Of a stretch of 64,000 nucleotides of DNA, positions 36,586-48,800 are shown piece by piece. The notes beneath the pieces were generated by a model. That model saw nothing but the letters and a program-made list of their open reading frames with translations. It made no database searches and was not told where the DNA came from. The stretch comes from Serinus canaria. Lineage: Eukaryota > Chordata > Aves > Passeriformes > Fringillidae. Within the stretch, counting starts at the first letter, position 1; each line of letters begins with the position of its first letter. The translations under genes were made by a program, and so were the position numbers. The stretch is from assembly GCF_022539315.1 (NCBI RefSeq), contig NC_066313.1, positions 28,123,059-28,187,058 on the forward strand, in the 5' to 3' direction.

Positions 36586-37354
36586 TTTCAGTCAGCAGGG
36601 ACCTTTGGCGATCACCTAATCCAGCTGCCTAACCTCTTCAGGGGTGACCAAAAGTCGAAGCATGTTGTTAAGCTCATGGTCCAAATGCTCTTTAAACACC
36701 GAGAGGCTTAGGATATCAACCTCCTCTCTAGGAAGCCTGTTCCAGAGTCTGACCATCATCTTGGGGAAGAAATGCCACCTGATGTCAAGCCGAAAGCTCC
36801 CCTAAAGCAGCTTTGAAACATTCCCCCTTGTACTATCACAGGATGCCTGGGAGAAGGGATCAGCACTTCCCTCTCCAATTCTCTCCTCGGGGAGCTGCAG
36901 AGCAAGGGGGTCACCCCTCAGCCTCTCTTTTTTCCAAACTGGACAAACCCAGAGCCCTCAGCCACTCCTCCCAGGACACACCTTCCAGCCCCTTCACCAG
37001 CTTTGTTTCCCCCTCTGCACACATTCAGAGACTTTCCCACCCCTCTGGAGTGGTGGTGCCCAGAGCTGCTCCCAGCACTCCAGGTGAGGCCGCAGCAGCG
37101 CTGAGCCCAGCGGGTGATCCCCCCTCTGCCCGGCTGTGCTCTGTGCTTGATGCCCCCAGGACACGGCTCCTGCCCTCTGGGCTGCCCGGGCTCGCCCTGC
37201 TGGCTCTCACTGAGCTGCTGCTGCTGCCCCAGCACCCCCAGGGCCTCCCTGCAGGGCGCTCTGCAGACACTCCTGTCACAGGCTGTGCTTGTGCCTGCAG
37301 TTACTCCATCCCAGGTGCAGGATCAGGCACTAGCTAAATTTCATGCCAGGGATG
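36586..37354 (-). mobile_element. CR1 LINE, 3' part, antisense (copy A of the shared GC-rich island)
   Basis: On the plus strand, from the 3' end: TTTCAGTCAGCAGGGACC, GATCACCTAATCCAGCTGCC, GAAGCCTGTTCCAGAGTCTGACC, then GGTGGTGCCCAGAGCTGCTCCCAGCACTCCAGGTGAGGCC. The last is the antisense of the CR1 '[15 protein letters not shown]' coding region. The element is cut off 5' near 37354. Its 5'-most 302 bases (37053-37354) are almost identical to 63502-63803, while the rest differs clearly from that copy. Long open frames across this stretch (up to 174 codons) are by-products of GC-rich sequence, not genes. Confidence 0.88.
37053..37354 (-). repeat. 302-bp near-identical inverted repeat, copy A
   Basis: It aligns without gaps to the reverse complement of 63502-63803. 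By hand I count 3 mismatches: in CTCTCACTG/CTCTCGCTG, GATCAGG/GATCGGG and CACTAGC/CACTTGC. It is GC-rich and lies inside CR1. Homology outside these limits is weak on the 3' side and ends on the 5' side. Confidence 0.9.
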
Positions 37355-38087
37355 CATGCAAATGAACTGACCAGCCTCTCATGTTGACTCATCTTGACAG
37401 GTTTTACATACACACCATCGGCTGATCCCTCTCCTGGGACAGTCTGGGGAGAAGTCAGGTCAAGGTGCTCCCTTTGCAGTACTTTGGGTTCTCTCACCTT
37501 CTGCACCTTTATGTTATGACCCTTTTATCATATAACTTAACAGTATCCTCTGAAGTTTGGCACGAATTAATCCAAGGCTGCACTGTGCTTAACCACTGCA
37601 CTTATTTCTCCCACAGAATCAATCAAGGGAAACAGGGGCAGGGTATACAGGTTATTATGAACATCTTGCAACTTGATAAAAACAATCTAAGTCTTTTGTT
37701 TAACACAGACTTTAAAATTCAGAACTTGCTCGTAAAAATTCATATCCAATTCTACACTGAAGTTATGGTGTGTGTGTATATATATACACACACATATATA
37801 AATGAATAACGTTAGATATGAACGAAAGTATTTTGCTGTCTGCTGCCAGCAGGGACAATAAATAAATAAATGTACAACCCCAGGGTTATTTTTTCCAGTG
37901 ATTTGTTCCTAATGAGATTTCTTTTGGAATTATGTACTCTTCAGTGAGGCACTGCTTTATCAACACACTTTGCTATGCTTTTAGAAGGACTCGCTACAAA
38001 GTTTCAAAGACCCAGTCAAAGCAAGTATTTTCAATTCCTCCCTTCCTGTTGGGTTTTTTTTTGTTTGGTGATGGGGGTTGCATTTAT
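37355..38087. other. Spacer with dinucleotide and AAAT-type simple repeats
   Basis: Besides the palindromic TG/TA/CA tract there is a short (AAAT)n at 37858-37871. Nothing else was recognised. Confidence 0.5.
37769..37794. repeat. 26-bp perfect palindrome in TG/TA/CA repeats
   Basis: A (TG)n(TA)n(CA)n tract forms a perfect inverted repeat with no spacer. It could extrude as a hairpin. It is probably just a compound dinucleotide microsatellite. Confidence 0.9.
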
Positions 38088-38345
38088 ATTATCACAAAAT
38101 GGTTTGGGTTGGAAGGGACATTAAAGATCATCCAGTTTCTCCCCCATGTCATAGGCAGGGACACCTTGCACTAGACCAGGTTGCTCAGAGCCCCATCCAA
38201 CCTGGCCTTGAACAATTCCAGGGATGGGGCATCCATGGCTTCTCTGGGCAACCTGCTCCAGTGCCTCATCCTCCTCACAGTAAAGAATATCTTCTTTATA
38301 TCTAATCTAAACCAACCCCCCTGAAGCACCTTGGAAAAGAAAGAG
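38088..38345 (-). mobile_element. CR1 LINE fragment, antisense 3' end
   Basis: The plus strand reads ATCACAAAATGGTTTGGGTTGG, AAGGGACATTAAAGATCATCC, ATAGGCAGGGACACCTTGCAC, CTAGACCAGGTTGCTCAGAG, CCAGGGATGGGGCATCC and CACAGTAAAGAATATCTTC. This is a textbook CR1 3' end with moderate divergence. It is 5'-truncated after about 260 bases. Confidence 0.95.
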
Positions 38346-41300
38346 AGAGGGGGAAGTGACCTCCTACATATTAAGAAAAACATGAAAGAGAATTGGGTTT
38401 GCCCTGGAAGAGAAAAAGCCTAAGGCAAAGGAAGAGCCACTGTGGAGATGAGCAGCAAACACTGTGAACTGCAGAGGAGAGCAACTGGAGGAGACTTAGC
38501 ACAGGGAGGTGAATTCAAGAGCAAGAATCACTGGGACTAAGTGAAGTACAGATTGTGGGGGGAGGATGAGCATTTCTCAACATAATCAGGGTAGACTGGA
38601 GAAAACTCTAGAAGCTTATTTTAAGATACCAACTCTGTACCAGCTTTCAGGCAAAGAGGACCCACACACCAAGCCTATGGAGAACAAGGAGTCTCCGTGC
38701 TGTCCTGTACATAGCTATTTATTCAACATCTTATGTCTGCAGTGTCTTTCTAGGTTGTAATGTTTTGGCAGCTTTAAGCAATCATAAATCCAAAGTGCTG
38801 AGTTCCTCTGGTCTCCTCACTCTCTGCAGCATCCTATCCTTCCCAGGTGTTGGTATTCATATCTCTACAATGAGACCCTTCAAGAAACTGAGCTGACCAC
38901 AAACTATCCCTGTGAAGAAAAGCACCAGGGCAGCTCCAGAAGGTAGTAGCAAGTAGAGAGGAAAGCAAGCTCAGGGAAAAAGGGCTGGATTGCAGCAATC
39001 CCAGTTTGAGGTCAGTTTCAAAAGCTGTGGAACCACAACTTAAACATGTCCATTCTGGACTATGCATCTCCTGGATATTTTTGTGCAGCACGACACTACC
39101 TATTAGTCCTCCCATTTCATGGGTAGCAGAGATGTCAAGTAAATTGCCAGAGCTCTCACAGGAAACTCTGGCAGCAGCAGGAAGCCGAATTTAGGTTTGT
39201 CATGATTCAAGGAGGGCCTCAACCAACAACTGGACCCTGTCACTTGAAGCTGTCCCTGCAGCAAAGAGCTGGAATGCTAAGAGACAAAGGAAGCGCTATT
39301 TTAAAGACTGGAAGCAGATACCCATACGAGAAAAGTGACTCCCTGCCTAATATATAGACACTCACAATTGAGAGCAATCTTTTATCAAAAAATTAACCCT
39401 TTAAAGTTTCTTTTATTTTTTTGATGAGAAAGAAAACAACAGTTCAACAGACAACTAATGATTATTAGAACATATTCTGAGCAATATTTCTGTTTTGCTG
39501 CTCAGGCCCTGAGAAGACATCTTTTGTAAAAATCAAAAGCAGAACATGCTGAAAAATTTCCTATTAAGGGCACAGAGGAGAATAAAGTGACTATAAGTGC
39601 TTGTGCATTAAGTCACTCTCATAAGGTATTTGGGGTTTTTCTATATCTGTATCTAACAAGAAAAAGATGGGTTCTGTTATTTAGTTTAAATTAAAAAAAT
39701 AATACAGTGAAGTTATTTCACAGCCAACAGACGCTCTGAACTTCCACCTCTTAGAACCCTAACAGCTTTTCCATTCTCCCTGTCACCTTTCTGAGCTTCT
39801 GATGATTCCCGTGCTGCTCCATCTATGGTAGTGGAGACAGTGCTTCACCAGAGGCCTTAGATGCTAAAGGGTATAAGGAAGCAGGTTATGCAAAAAGTAT
39901 CTATTTCCAGCACAGGAATGTGGCCTGTAACTATCCCATGACAGGGAGCTCAGCTCAAATAGAAAGTGTAAGCCCAAGCATATCAAAGCACCAGGAGCAC
40001 TGCATCCTGAGATAGCAGTGGGAAACCGGGGCAGTGGGGGCGGGGAGGAAGGGGACAGAATGAACAAGCACTTTAGTCTAAAAGAGGAAAGGAAACACTA
40101 AGACAGGTCCTGAAATTTTATAAGGGAGTTGGGAAGGCACCTCACAGCCTTCGACTGAAAGACACAGCATATAAAATACCAGAAAAAAAGGTCACAGAGA
40201 AAACTAATTTTAAAAAAATAGCTACAGTGAATGTCCATTAATTCTTCAAGACAGAAGAGCAAACAGCACTAAAGCTCCTGGTTTAGCCTCAGATTCTTAA
40301 GAGATCTCAGAGCTGAACAGCCTTACTTTCAGCATGCAAAGGCAATCAGCACTCTACAGCTCTTTCACAAAGAGAACTTACTTTAACACACATTGACAGG
40401 AATTACAGATTTTGAGGTGATCACATTTTAAAAAACCTATTCCTATATGCAGCCTAACTGCAAAACTAAAATGAAGCAAACCAAAACTTGCATAGTCAAG
40501 TGCAAAAGTGTTCTGAAGGTCACATCCTTGAATGAGTTATGAACATCCAGGCTGTACATGCATCATAGGAACACTGATCTATCTCCAGCCCAGTTCTCCC
40601 ACTCTAGGGACAACAGAATTGCAGCTTTCCATTTCCATGTGCAGAAAATGGGAATCATGCTGCCCATGTAAGGACTTGTTGTTCTCATCATTTGATATGA
40701 TCTTTCACATTTGAAGGTTAGAGAGCTCAGGTCTGATCAGAACAGGATGTTAGAACATTAATGAATAACTTTCACCATCTTCATATACTCTTGCTCCTGT
40801 GTGTGCAAGAACACCATGAAACATCACCATGAAAAATGGGAAATATTTAAGGAAATAATTCACAGTTAGAGGCTGCTTCCTTTATGGAAGGACCTAATCA
40901 TGTAACACTTGAGGATACAGGTCCTGCAAGGGAGAAGGCCAGGAACAATACTCTGAATGTCAAACCAGTCAACTCCTGTCTCCTTGAAATCCAGCATGAT
41001 CCTTGCATTTACCACAGAGGTTTTCTGCAACGCATAGCAAAATTCCTCACATAGTCATGTTCCTTCTAATCACATTCCTTGGATTTTAGTGGTTTTTCTT
41101 CAGACCAAGGTTGCTCTGCAGGCAGAATGGCCATGCATTTAAAATTACAGTGGGACCTGCACCATGAACACAGGCTATTATTTAACACAAAGTGTCCTGA
41201 AAAAAATATAGAGTCAAAAACTGGGCAGCCAGAAATTAAAAGCTTTCTGAACTTCACTGTGTCCAGCCCCATGCATTATAACTGAGAAACTGCAACCCTT

Positions 41301-44082
41301 CACTTTCTCTCAACCAGGTGGTCTGAAAAATTAAGTCCTAAAATTTTATGAAGCACTCCAGTATCATCACAGTAATGTCACTGCAGGCTGTCTTCAGAGC
41401 AGTGTTTGAACAGAATGCATTAATTATTATTATCACTGAACAATGAGGAAAAAGCAAAATAGGTGCCCCTTGGCTGTACAATGCAGCACACTACCCTTGA
41501 AGACAATGGGATGGCATGTTAGGAAACTGGAAAAGTGGCTTCACACTGAATCCACATAAAGCAATCCCATTGTTCTCTTAACTTTCAAGGAATCAGACTC
41601 TCAGCCAAGCAAAGCTCAACCACTCATTTAGTACACCCATCCCTCCAAAAGCAGTATCAACATATACAGACATCTGCTCAGCAGGAAGCTGTATCCCAGT
41701 TCCAGCTCTGCCAGATGCTTCATGCCACAGCCACAGCTGGGAAACAGAAGAGATGGCCTGCAACTGCTTCCCAAGAGACCAGCAGAGGGGAAAAAAAGAA
41801 AAGTAACTCTCACAGTTCTGTGGGAAACATTTCATGTCTGCCAGATCTCACAATAATTGCAGAAATACCTACTCACTGTCCAGGGCTGTGCTCTCCATCT
41901 AAGTAGTCTGCACAATACATGTTCCTAAAAGCCTCTGTGGCTGCAGGACCTGCACCTTTTTCAGGCAGCCAGTGCCAAGGTTGTCTTCTCCTTGTTGTCT
42001 CAGCAGCCATGGCAAGCTCCCTTTGCTTTTAGCTTCTTGTCAGTACTAAAATTTGGCAGCCTCAGCATTCAGCACTCTTTCTTTCCTACTTAGTATGTAA
42101 ACCCAGTATAGTTTATTCTTACTACTGTATTTGCTTTTAACACCTTGTTATGTGAAAACAAAATTGTAGTGTTTGTACAAAGTCTATTTGTAATCCATTA
42201 CAGTCCTCTGTGAAAGACACACAGTTATTTTTGGGCCACGTAAGTCCAAAGGAATTCAGCTTCCTGGGTGTCTTTCTGCATCAGCACCTCTGCTGACACT
42301 GCAAAAAGGTACCAGGCAGCAAAACTGCATTTCTCCTCCACAGTGAGCCTCTACTCTCTAAGGGAGTTAATTTCTCACAGCCCACTAGAAGGTTATCAGC
42401 TGGCAACAGCTTTCACACCTTTACACTTGGGCTGGGTGCAAACAGTGATACGGACACGGAGAAACTGTTATAGATTATTACATACATGGCATCTGTCCTG
42501 GATTTTTTTTCCCTTGAACACCATGGAAGGATGGGTTTAAGGGGAAGGTCAAAAGGCAAGCTGAATTGATCTACAACTTGAAGGGTTTAAGAGCAATTCA
42601 GAGCACTGTCTTTAAGGTTCTGCATGTGCAATCTTCACTTGGGCAGGGGTGACTCAAAGATGCTCTTTCAACCACCATTAATTTCGTATTGCTCATAATC
42701 AGCATTACTTCCACATCTATTTTATCACAGCAGTCTCCTACTTCAGTATACATGGGATACAGATGAAGTAAGCTTTAAGCACAACAATCTTATCACAAAA
42801 CATATCAAAATAGAAAGTTAGTTTATCCCGTAGGACCTCATCTAAATGCTTACCAGACTGCTTGCATGAGCAAGGGGTGAGGAGAGGGGGGAGAGATTGA
42901 GAGAGAGATTCCTTGATGAAGAGACCACCCATTCACTATTCCCTTTCACAGCTGCTCTTGTGCAAAGGTTCCTTAGGTTTATTTCACGATGACGAAGTTT
43001 TGGGTTTACTTCAATTTTTTTTTCCAGAAGACAGATGGATGATATTTATGTTTTTAGCTACAGCTTCTTACAAAATGATGTAATGAAAAATCTCCCCAAT
43101 CATCATTTATATCATGTAACAACTAAAATTAAGTTCCACATACAGAAACTGCTCCAACTGTTGCTAAAAAAAAAACCCCACGTTGACTCCAATGATGGGA
43201 TATCATGGCAATTGTAACTGAGATGGATCAAAGCTGCTTGTCTTTCATGGTCTTCATTTGCAAAGGACCGAACATAACCAGATTACTGGGATTGCAGTAC
43301 AGCTCAGTGTAGAAGGACATTAATTTTCATTGCCTGGAAAAGGCTCTTAGCATTTCTCATGTAATTACACCAAAGAACAAGTCAACTCAAGAGCTAAAAG
43401 GGAGCAAACGTGAGGAGAAAAACAGGAATAAACCTTCAGTGGGACTTGAACTTGGGAAAACAATCCCAGCATGTTCAGAATGAGCAACACCACTTTCACC
43501 TCCTCTGATGAAAGTTCACACTGCTCAGCTCTATGAAAGCATTTGAAACAGGAGGGAGGAAGGGAATCACAGCAGGATTGAGAGGGAATGTGTATTGCCT
43601 CTGATGAATGGCACAATGCCCAGGCAGCTGCTGCACAAATGCCAAAAGTGGGACCTTTGTTGCTTCAGCTGGATCCCTCTTGAAGTTTTGAATTACAGGC
43701 AGATACCTCACGCTATGGGATTCTGCTGCAGCACAGCAATGCAGAGACTGCTTGCTACACGTGTCTTTTCCATTCTGAAACTGAAACCCTAATGGGAAAC
43801 CAGCCTCTCCAAAAGCCTCACAGAGCAGCTAAAAGTATATTTCAGCACTTTTACACCAGACCTTGCAGGAATTAACATTATCCTGAATCTTTGTTCATCT
43901 TTCAAATGCTAAAGCTGAATGCAGACAGCCACATTTAAAAATCAAAACCTGAAAAACGCAAAGGTTGCACAGCAATGAAAGGCAAATGAATTCTTTAAAA
44001 TTCTGTGAACAACTTGGCAGGTGGTTGCTGCACATTAAATAACAGCCATGTCATTTTCCACATAGTAAGTAAAAAAATTAAT
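38346..44082. other. Upstream intronic DNA, nothing recognised
   Basis: A long AT-rich stretch without nameable repeats. The small frames on both strands are unrelated to known families as far as I can see. Confidence 0.55.
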
Positions 44083-44945
44083 CATAGAATCACAGAATAT
44101 CGCAAGTTGGAAGAGACCCATAAGGATCAGCAAGTCCAGCACACTGATCGTCACAGGACTGCCTAAAACTAGACCCTATGACTAAGAGCTTTGGCCAGAT
44201 GCTTCTTAATTCTGACAGGTCTGATGCTGTGATCATTTCCCTGGGGACCCTGTTCCTGTGACTGACCACCTTCTCAGTGAAGGACCTGTTCCTAATGTCC
44301 AAGCTGAACTTCCCCTCATGTAGCTTCATTTAATTTAATTTCATTTCATCTCATTGTGTCCTGTCACTGGTGACCAGAGAGACAACCAGGATTGCCCCAT
44401 CCTAGGTTGAGAATTTGGCACTTTCCCTTGCTAAATTTCATATGGTTGCTGACTGTCCAGCTCTCCAGATCTCTCTGTAAGGCTCTTCTGCCCTTGAGGG
44501 TGCCCACAGCTCCTCCTCGTCAGCAAACTTTCTCAAGGTACATTTGATTCCAGCATCCAGAGAATTTATGAAGACACTAAAGAGCACTGGCCCTAAAACT
44601 GAGTTGTGGGGAACTCAGTTCTGGTCAGTACTGGTGACTGACTGCCAGGCTGATGTAACCCTATTTACTATAACCCCCTGAGCCCCACCCGACAGCCCTT
44701 TGCTCACTCCATGTCCTGTGAACTTGTCTAGATGCACAATGAACAGTTTGTCCAGAAAGACACTGTGAGAGACAGTACCTAAAGATTTGATAAAATTACA
44801 AAAAAGTAAAGCTTCCTTTGGTCAGCCAGGTGAGTGACCTTGACACAAAAGGAAGTTCAGTTGATTAAGCAGGACTTTCCCCATGTGAACCCATGCTGAT
44901 TATGAACAATGACTGCCTTTTTTCTCAATGCTTTAAGTAAATCAG
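44083..44945 (-). mobile_element. CR1 LINE, longest antisense copy, with internal deletion
   Basis: It begins ATCATAGAATCACAGAAT, the typical tail, then AAGTTGGAAGAGACCCATAAGG and CTTCTCAGTGAAGGACCTGTTCC. After a short pentamer-like stretch (44326-44356) it jumps to ORF2 sequence: TTGCTAAATTTCATATGG, GTCAGCAAACTTTCTCAAGG, CACTGGCCCTAAAACTGAG and CTTTCCCCATGTGAACCCATGC. Relative to a full element, part of the 3' region is missing. It has no intact coding frame. Confidence 0.88.
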
Positions 44946-45206
44946 ACAACCAGATATATCTGCAAGTTCAAGGTACATTTTCACCTCAAATGAAATTACT
45001 AAAAATTCCAAGTTATGACAACTTCTAAAAACTGCCACACTATTAAAATATTTTTAATTAGATAGACATAGTCAAATATTCCAGGTTTGCTGTTAAATAG
45101 AGTGTAGAATAGAACTGGGTGGTATCACCTTTGACAGCAGCAGGATTTTCTGAGGAGCTACTGTTCTCACTTCAGCTTAAACAACTAGTTCTGTTTCATC
45201 ACCACC

Positions 45207-45803
45207 TGTGCTAGTTTTGGCTGGGGTACAGTTAATTTTCTTCACAGTAGCTGGTGTGGGGCTGGTATGGGATTTGTGCTGGAAACAGTGCTGATAACAC
45301 AGAGTTTTTTGTTGTTGTTTTTTTTAATTGCTATGAGTGCTTGCACAGCATTAAGGCTCCCTTTGCTCCTCACCCCATTTCAACAGCAAGGAGGCTGTGG
45401 GAGCACAAGAAGTTGGGAGGGGACACAGCCAGGACAGCCGACCCCAACCGACCCAAGGAATCTCCCAGACCATATGGTGTCCTGCTTAGTATGTAGAGCT
45501 CAGAGAAGAAGAAAGAAGAGGGGAACATTCAGAGCAATGGCATTTGTCTTCCCAGGTCACCATTACCTGTGATGGAGCCTCAGTGTCCTGGGAATGGCTG
45601 AAGACCTGCCTGCCCATGGGAAATGGCGAATGATTCCTTGTTTTGCTTTGCTTGAGTGCTCAGATTTTGCTTTCCCTATTAAAGTGTCTTTATCTCAACC
45701 CATGAGTTTTCTGTCTTTTACACTTCCCATTCATTTCATCATCCCACGGGGAGGAAGCTGCTGTGTGGGACTTAGTTGATGGTTGGGGCTAAACCCCAAC
45801 ACA
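45207..45803 (+). mobile_element. Solo LTR of an avian endogenous retrovirus
   Basis: It starts TGTGCTAGTTTTGGCTGGGG and ends GGGCTAAACCCCAACACA. ATTAAA lies at 45678-45683, followed by GTGTCTTTATCTCAACCCATGAG. Other marks are AGTTGGGAGGGGACACAGCC and CCAGACCATATGG. It is the same family as the LTR at 5975 but a different subtype. Flanking CCACC (45202-45206) and CCATC (45804-45808) suggest a 5-bp target duplication with one change. No internal viral genes are present. The usual TATA stretch of the family is degraded (AGTATGTAGAGC). Confidence 0.88.
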
Positions 45804-48800
45804 CCATCACATGAAGTTGTAGACTAACAAAGAAAAAAAAAAAGAAAAAAGAAAAAATAGCTTGGTTTCTTCCTAACTATGAATACCCAAAACCTTGAAA
45901 CCCAGTGATAAGTTCCAGTTTTACACTTCAACACAGTGACTAACAAATAAACTTCAATATATAACAGATTCTTTGCCCTAATGCTAATTTTAAATGCAAA
46001 GCATGTTTTTAGAAACATTATTCTTTAAGCCTCCAGCACAATTAATGTAGCCTTATATAACCGTATAACAAATTTTTACAGTTTTAACTCATTTCCAGAT
46101 TTCAAACCATGTCTGATTTTACATAATCCTAAATTAAATATTACACCAGCTAATAAGTAGCTTTTGAGGTTTTAACATAATGCAAAACACATGGAAATTG
46201 AAATTCTTAATCAGTGGACCATTCAATATGAGATGAGAAGCAGTAAAACCATTTCCCTATTTCCCACTCTCGCAGCCAAAACAAACACCAAAGCTAACAC
46301 CAAATCTATTTTTCCTCAGAGAATAACAACCAAATTAATGATGGGGGAAAAAAGATTAATCCGGATAAGTTCCACGTTATTTAACTTATCATAAAATTGG
46401 GAATTTAAAACCACTCTACCAAAAAAAAAAAGGCATTTTTCTCAACAGGTTTTGGACTTTTGGATGTGTTTTAATATAGCAGAATTATAAAGTTTGCTTT
46501 TCAGTGTATTCTGAAAATAGGCAATTCTGCTGTGGACTTGTGGTTCTTCCACCCTTAAAAACTCTCAAAGAGTTAAGAAAGTGCTTGAATTAAATTTTAA
46601 AAAAAATCTATGGATCTTTAAGTAATAATTTATTTCAAAACTAATCCGAAATCTGTGATGCCCACTACTCTCCAATTACTGAAAACATCTTTTGATGTTT
46701 AGCCAGATCTGAGTTTTTTATTGTCATAAGTGGTAAAAACATGGACGTAATCTTCCAAGCTTTCTTTAAGCAGCACTAGTGAGGGGGGGAAAAAAGTGAA
46801 GTCGCCCATTTTTCCTTCTTTGGAGGTCACTCTCTTGTCAAGCTTTTTGCAGTTCTTGCACTTGTTTTATCAGAGCTGGAATTAAATTTATCTTAGAAAA
46901 ATCCAGCACAGTTCCACAAAAGCCTGTAAGACCACACACCTCACTTATATTATCTGAAGACTATATATTTCACAGTAGGTATTGCTGACCAGCAATTTTC
47001 TGGAAGGCTGGGAAAACAGAGCTCCAATCTATCAGTTTATATCAACACCAGTCTGTTCTGGTAGATATATACTTTAGGTTTACTTAAAAAAAATAAATAA
47101 AATTTAAAAAGAAGAAAATATAGCGTGGTTAGAATTGGAAATATGATAAATAAAACCAGTGGGTTGATGTGAAGCAAAAAAAAAAAATTGTTAAGATATA
47201 CCTATCAGAAACTACAAAGGTGACCTCAAATATTAAATGTCTGAGCTCTTATCAAAAAATTTTAGCACATCTGGGATATGGATTGTCACTGTCATGCTGA
47301 CCTGGAAAGACCTGCTAGCAAGTAGCATCAGCTATTTATCTATAATTCCTCTCCCACTGCACTTTTCCCCATTTCCCATTTCACTGTTGATGGTGATTGA
47401 AAAGCAGCTGAAGGGGAAACTGCTTGTGACTTGTCTTGTCAACACTGAATTTGTTCTCAGGGTCCTTATGCAAGGGAGTTATACAGGGGGTCAAGAAATG
47501 GCACAACAAAACACCTGTACCATCCATCCTTCCCTAGACTTCCTCTTCTCCAGCTCCATTCTTCCACATGGGACACCAAACCCAGCCTCATATCCAAGTG
47601 CCACACAGCTGTAGGCTACTACAGCTGGTAACTAATGAGGATTAGGACCTAACGAGCCACAGTACTGCACAAGGAAGAATTGCTGAGTGATGGCTGCTAC
47701 TTCTCAGTTTGTCCCATTTGGACTTGACATGGGCCATCTCTCAGCATCATTTCTTTGTCCTGTCACTGCCTGTCCAAGCTCTTTGGTTCAGTTACCTATT
47801 CAGCCTGTTCTTAACAGCAGATGTAACTTGGTGGGGAATTTTTTATCTTTTTTTAAAGTCTTTTTCATAGTTTACTCATATTTTTCATCTGTCTGTCACA
47901 TAAGTAAAGCCAAGTACTTTGCTGGAAAAGCCAACCTGTTTGTAAGGGTGAGGACAAGAGAAGTGACTGCTTCTGTGCCCAGAGCCTGTCAAGTTCTTTC
48001 CTTCCCTGCAGGCCTCACAAACCCATGCCTCTCCCTCATCAACCAGAAGATAGCCTGGATTCCTACAGCACAAACAATGCCCACACACACACAGGAACCT
48101 GGTTTCCAAATAGGACATGGTCAAGCAGACAGCTTTGGGTTCAGCTTGATGCTGTAGGTGCTCACACCCAAGTGCCAACCATCAGGTGGTACCGCTGTGG
48201 TACTATGTGTACACACAAGACCTAGTAATTTTCTACTTCTGAGTATCTTTGTGCCAGAAATAATGATATCCCCACCCCCACTCACAGACAGTGATTATAA
48301 ATAATTATAGCAAGTTTAGCAGTGAGTCAGTTCAGATCCAACTACTGGCCATGCCCTTAGACAGTCAATATGAAAGGTTAACAGCAACAGAGGTCACACC
48401 AAATTTTAACATTTGTTGGATTTTAACATACTCTTTGATCACGTAAGGACACTTTAAAATAAAAGATGTAAAACCAATACAATTCCTCCACAGAGAGCTA
48501 CTCCCAGCTGCAGTGTTATGATCTATGACTTGACAGCACTTCATCATCTTGTGCAGGGTTTTTCTTTTCTTTTTTAATACAGTTGCATCGTTTCATCTTT
48601 AACAATAGACTTAAGTAAAATTAAGTCATTCATTTTCTTAAATGGTGCTGCATCGTCAGCACCCTATAATTATTTTAGTGTATGAATGCAATAGTTGAGA
48701 ATAAAAGTCTTAAATTTATGCAATCTTACAGCACCTTTGGCATAAATCATATGCTCTCAGACGTTCTGCATGATAATTTGGCCTGTACAAAGCCTGCCAG

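Noticed and set aside
36813..37337. 174-codon open frame, Pro/Leu/Ala-rich
   Set aside because: It is the antisense of CR1 ORF2 sequence and is open because of high GC; the same peptide appears in the second CR1 copy at 63519-63947.
47687..48157. 156-codon open frame on the plus strand
   Set aside because: No similarity to any family I know and a composition typical of translated noncoding DNA.
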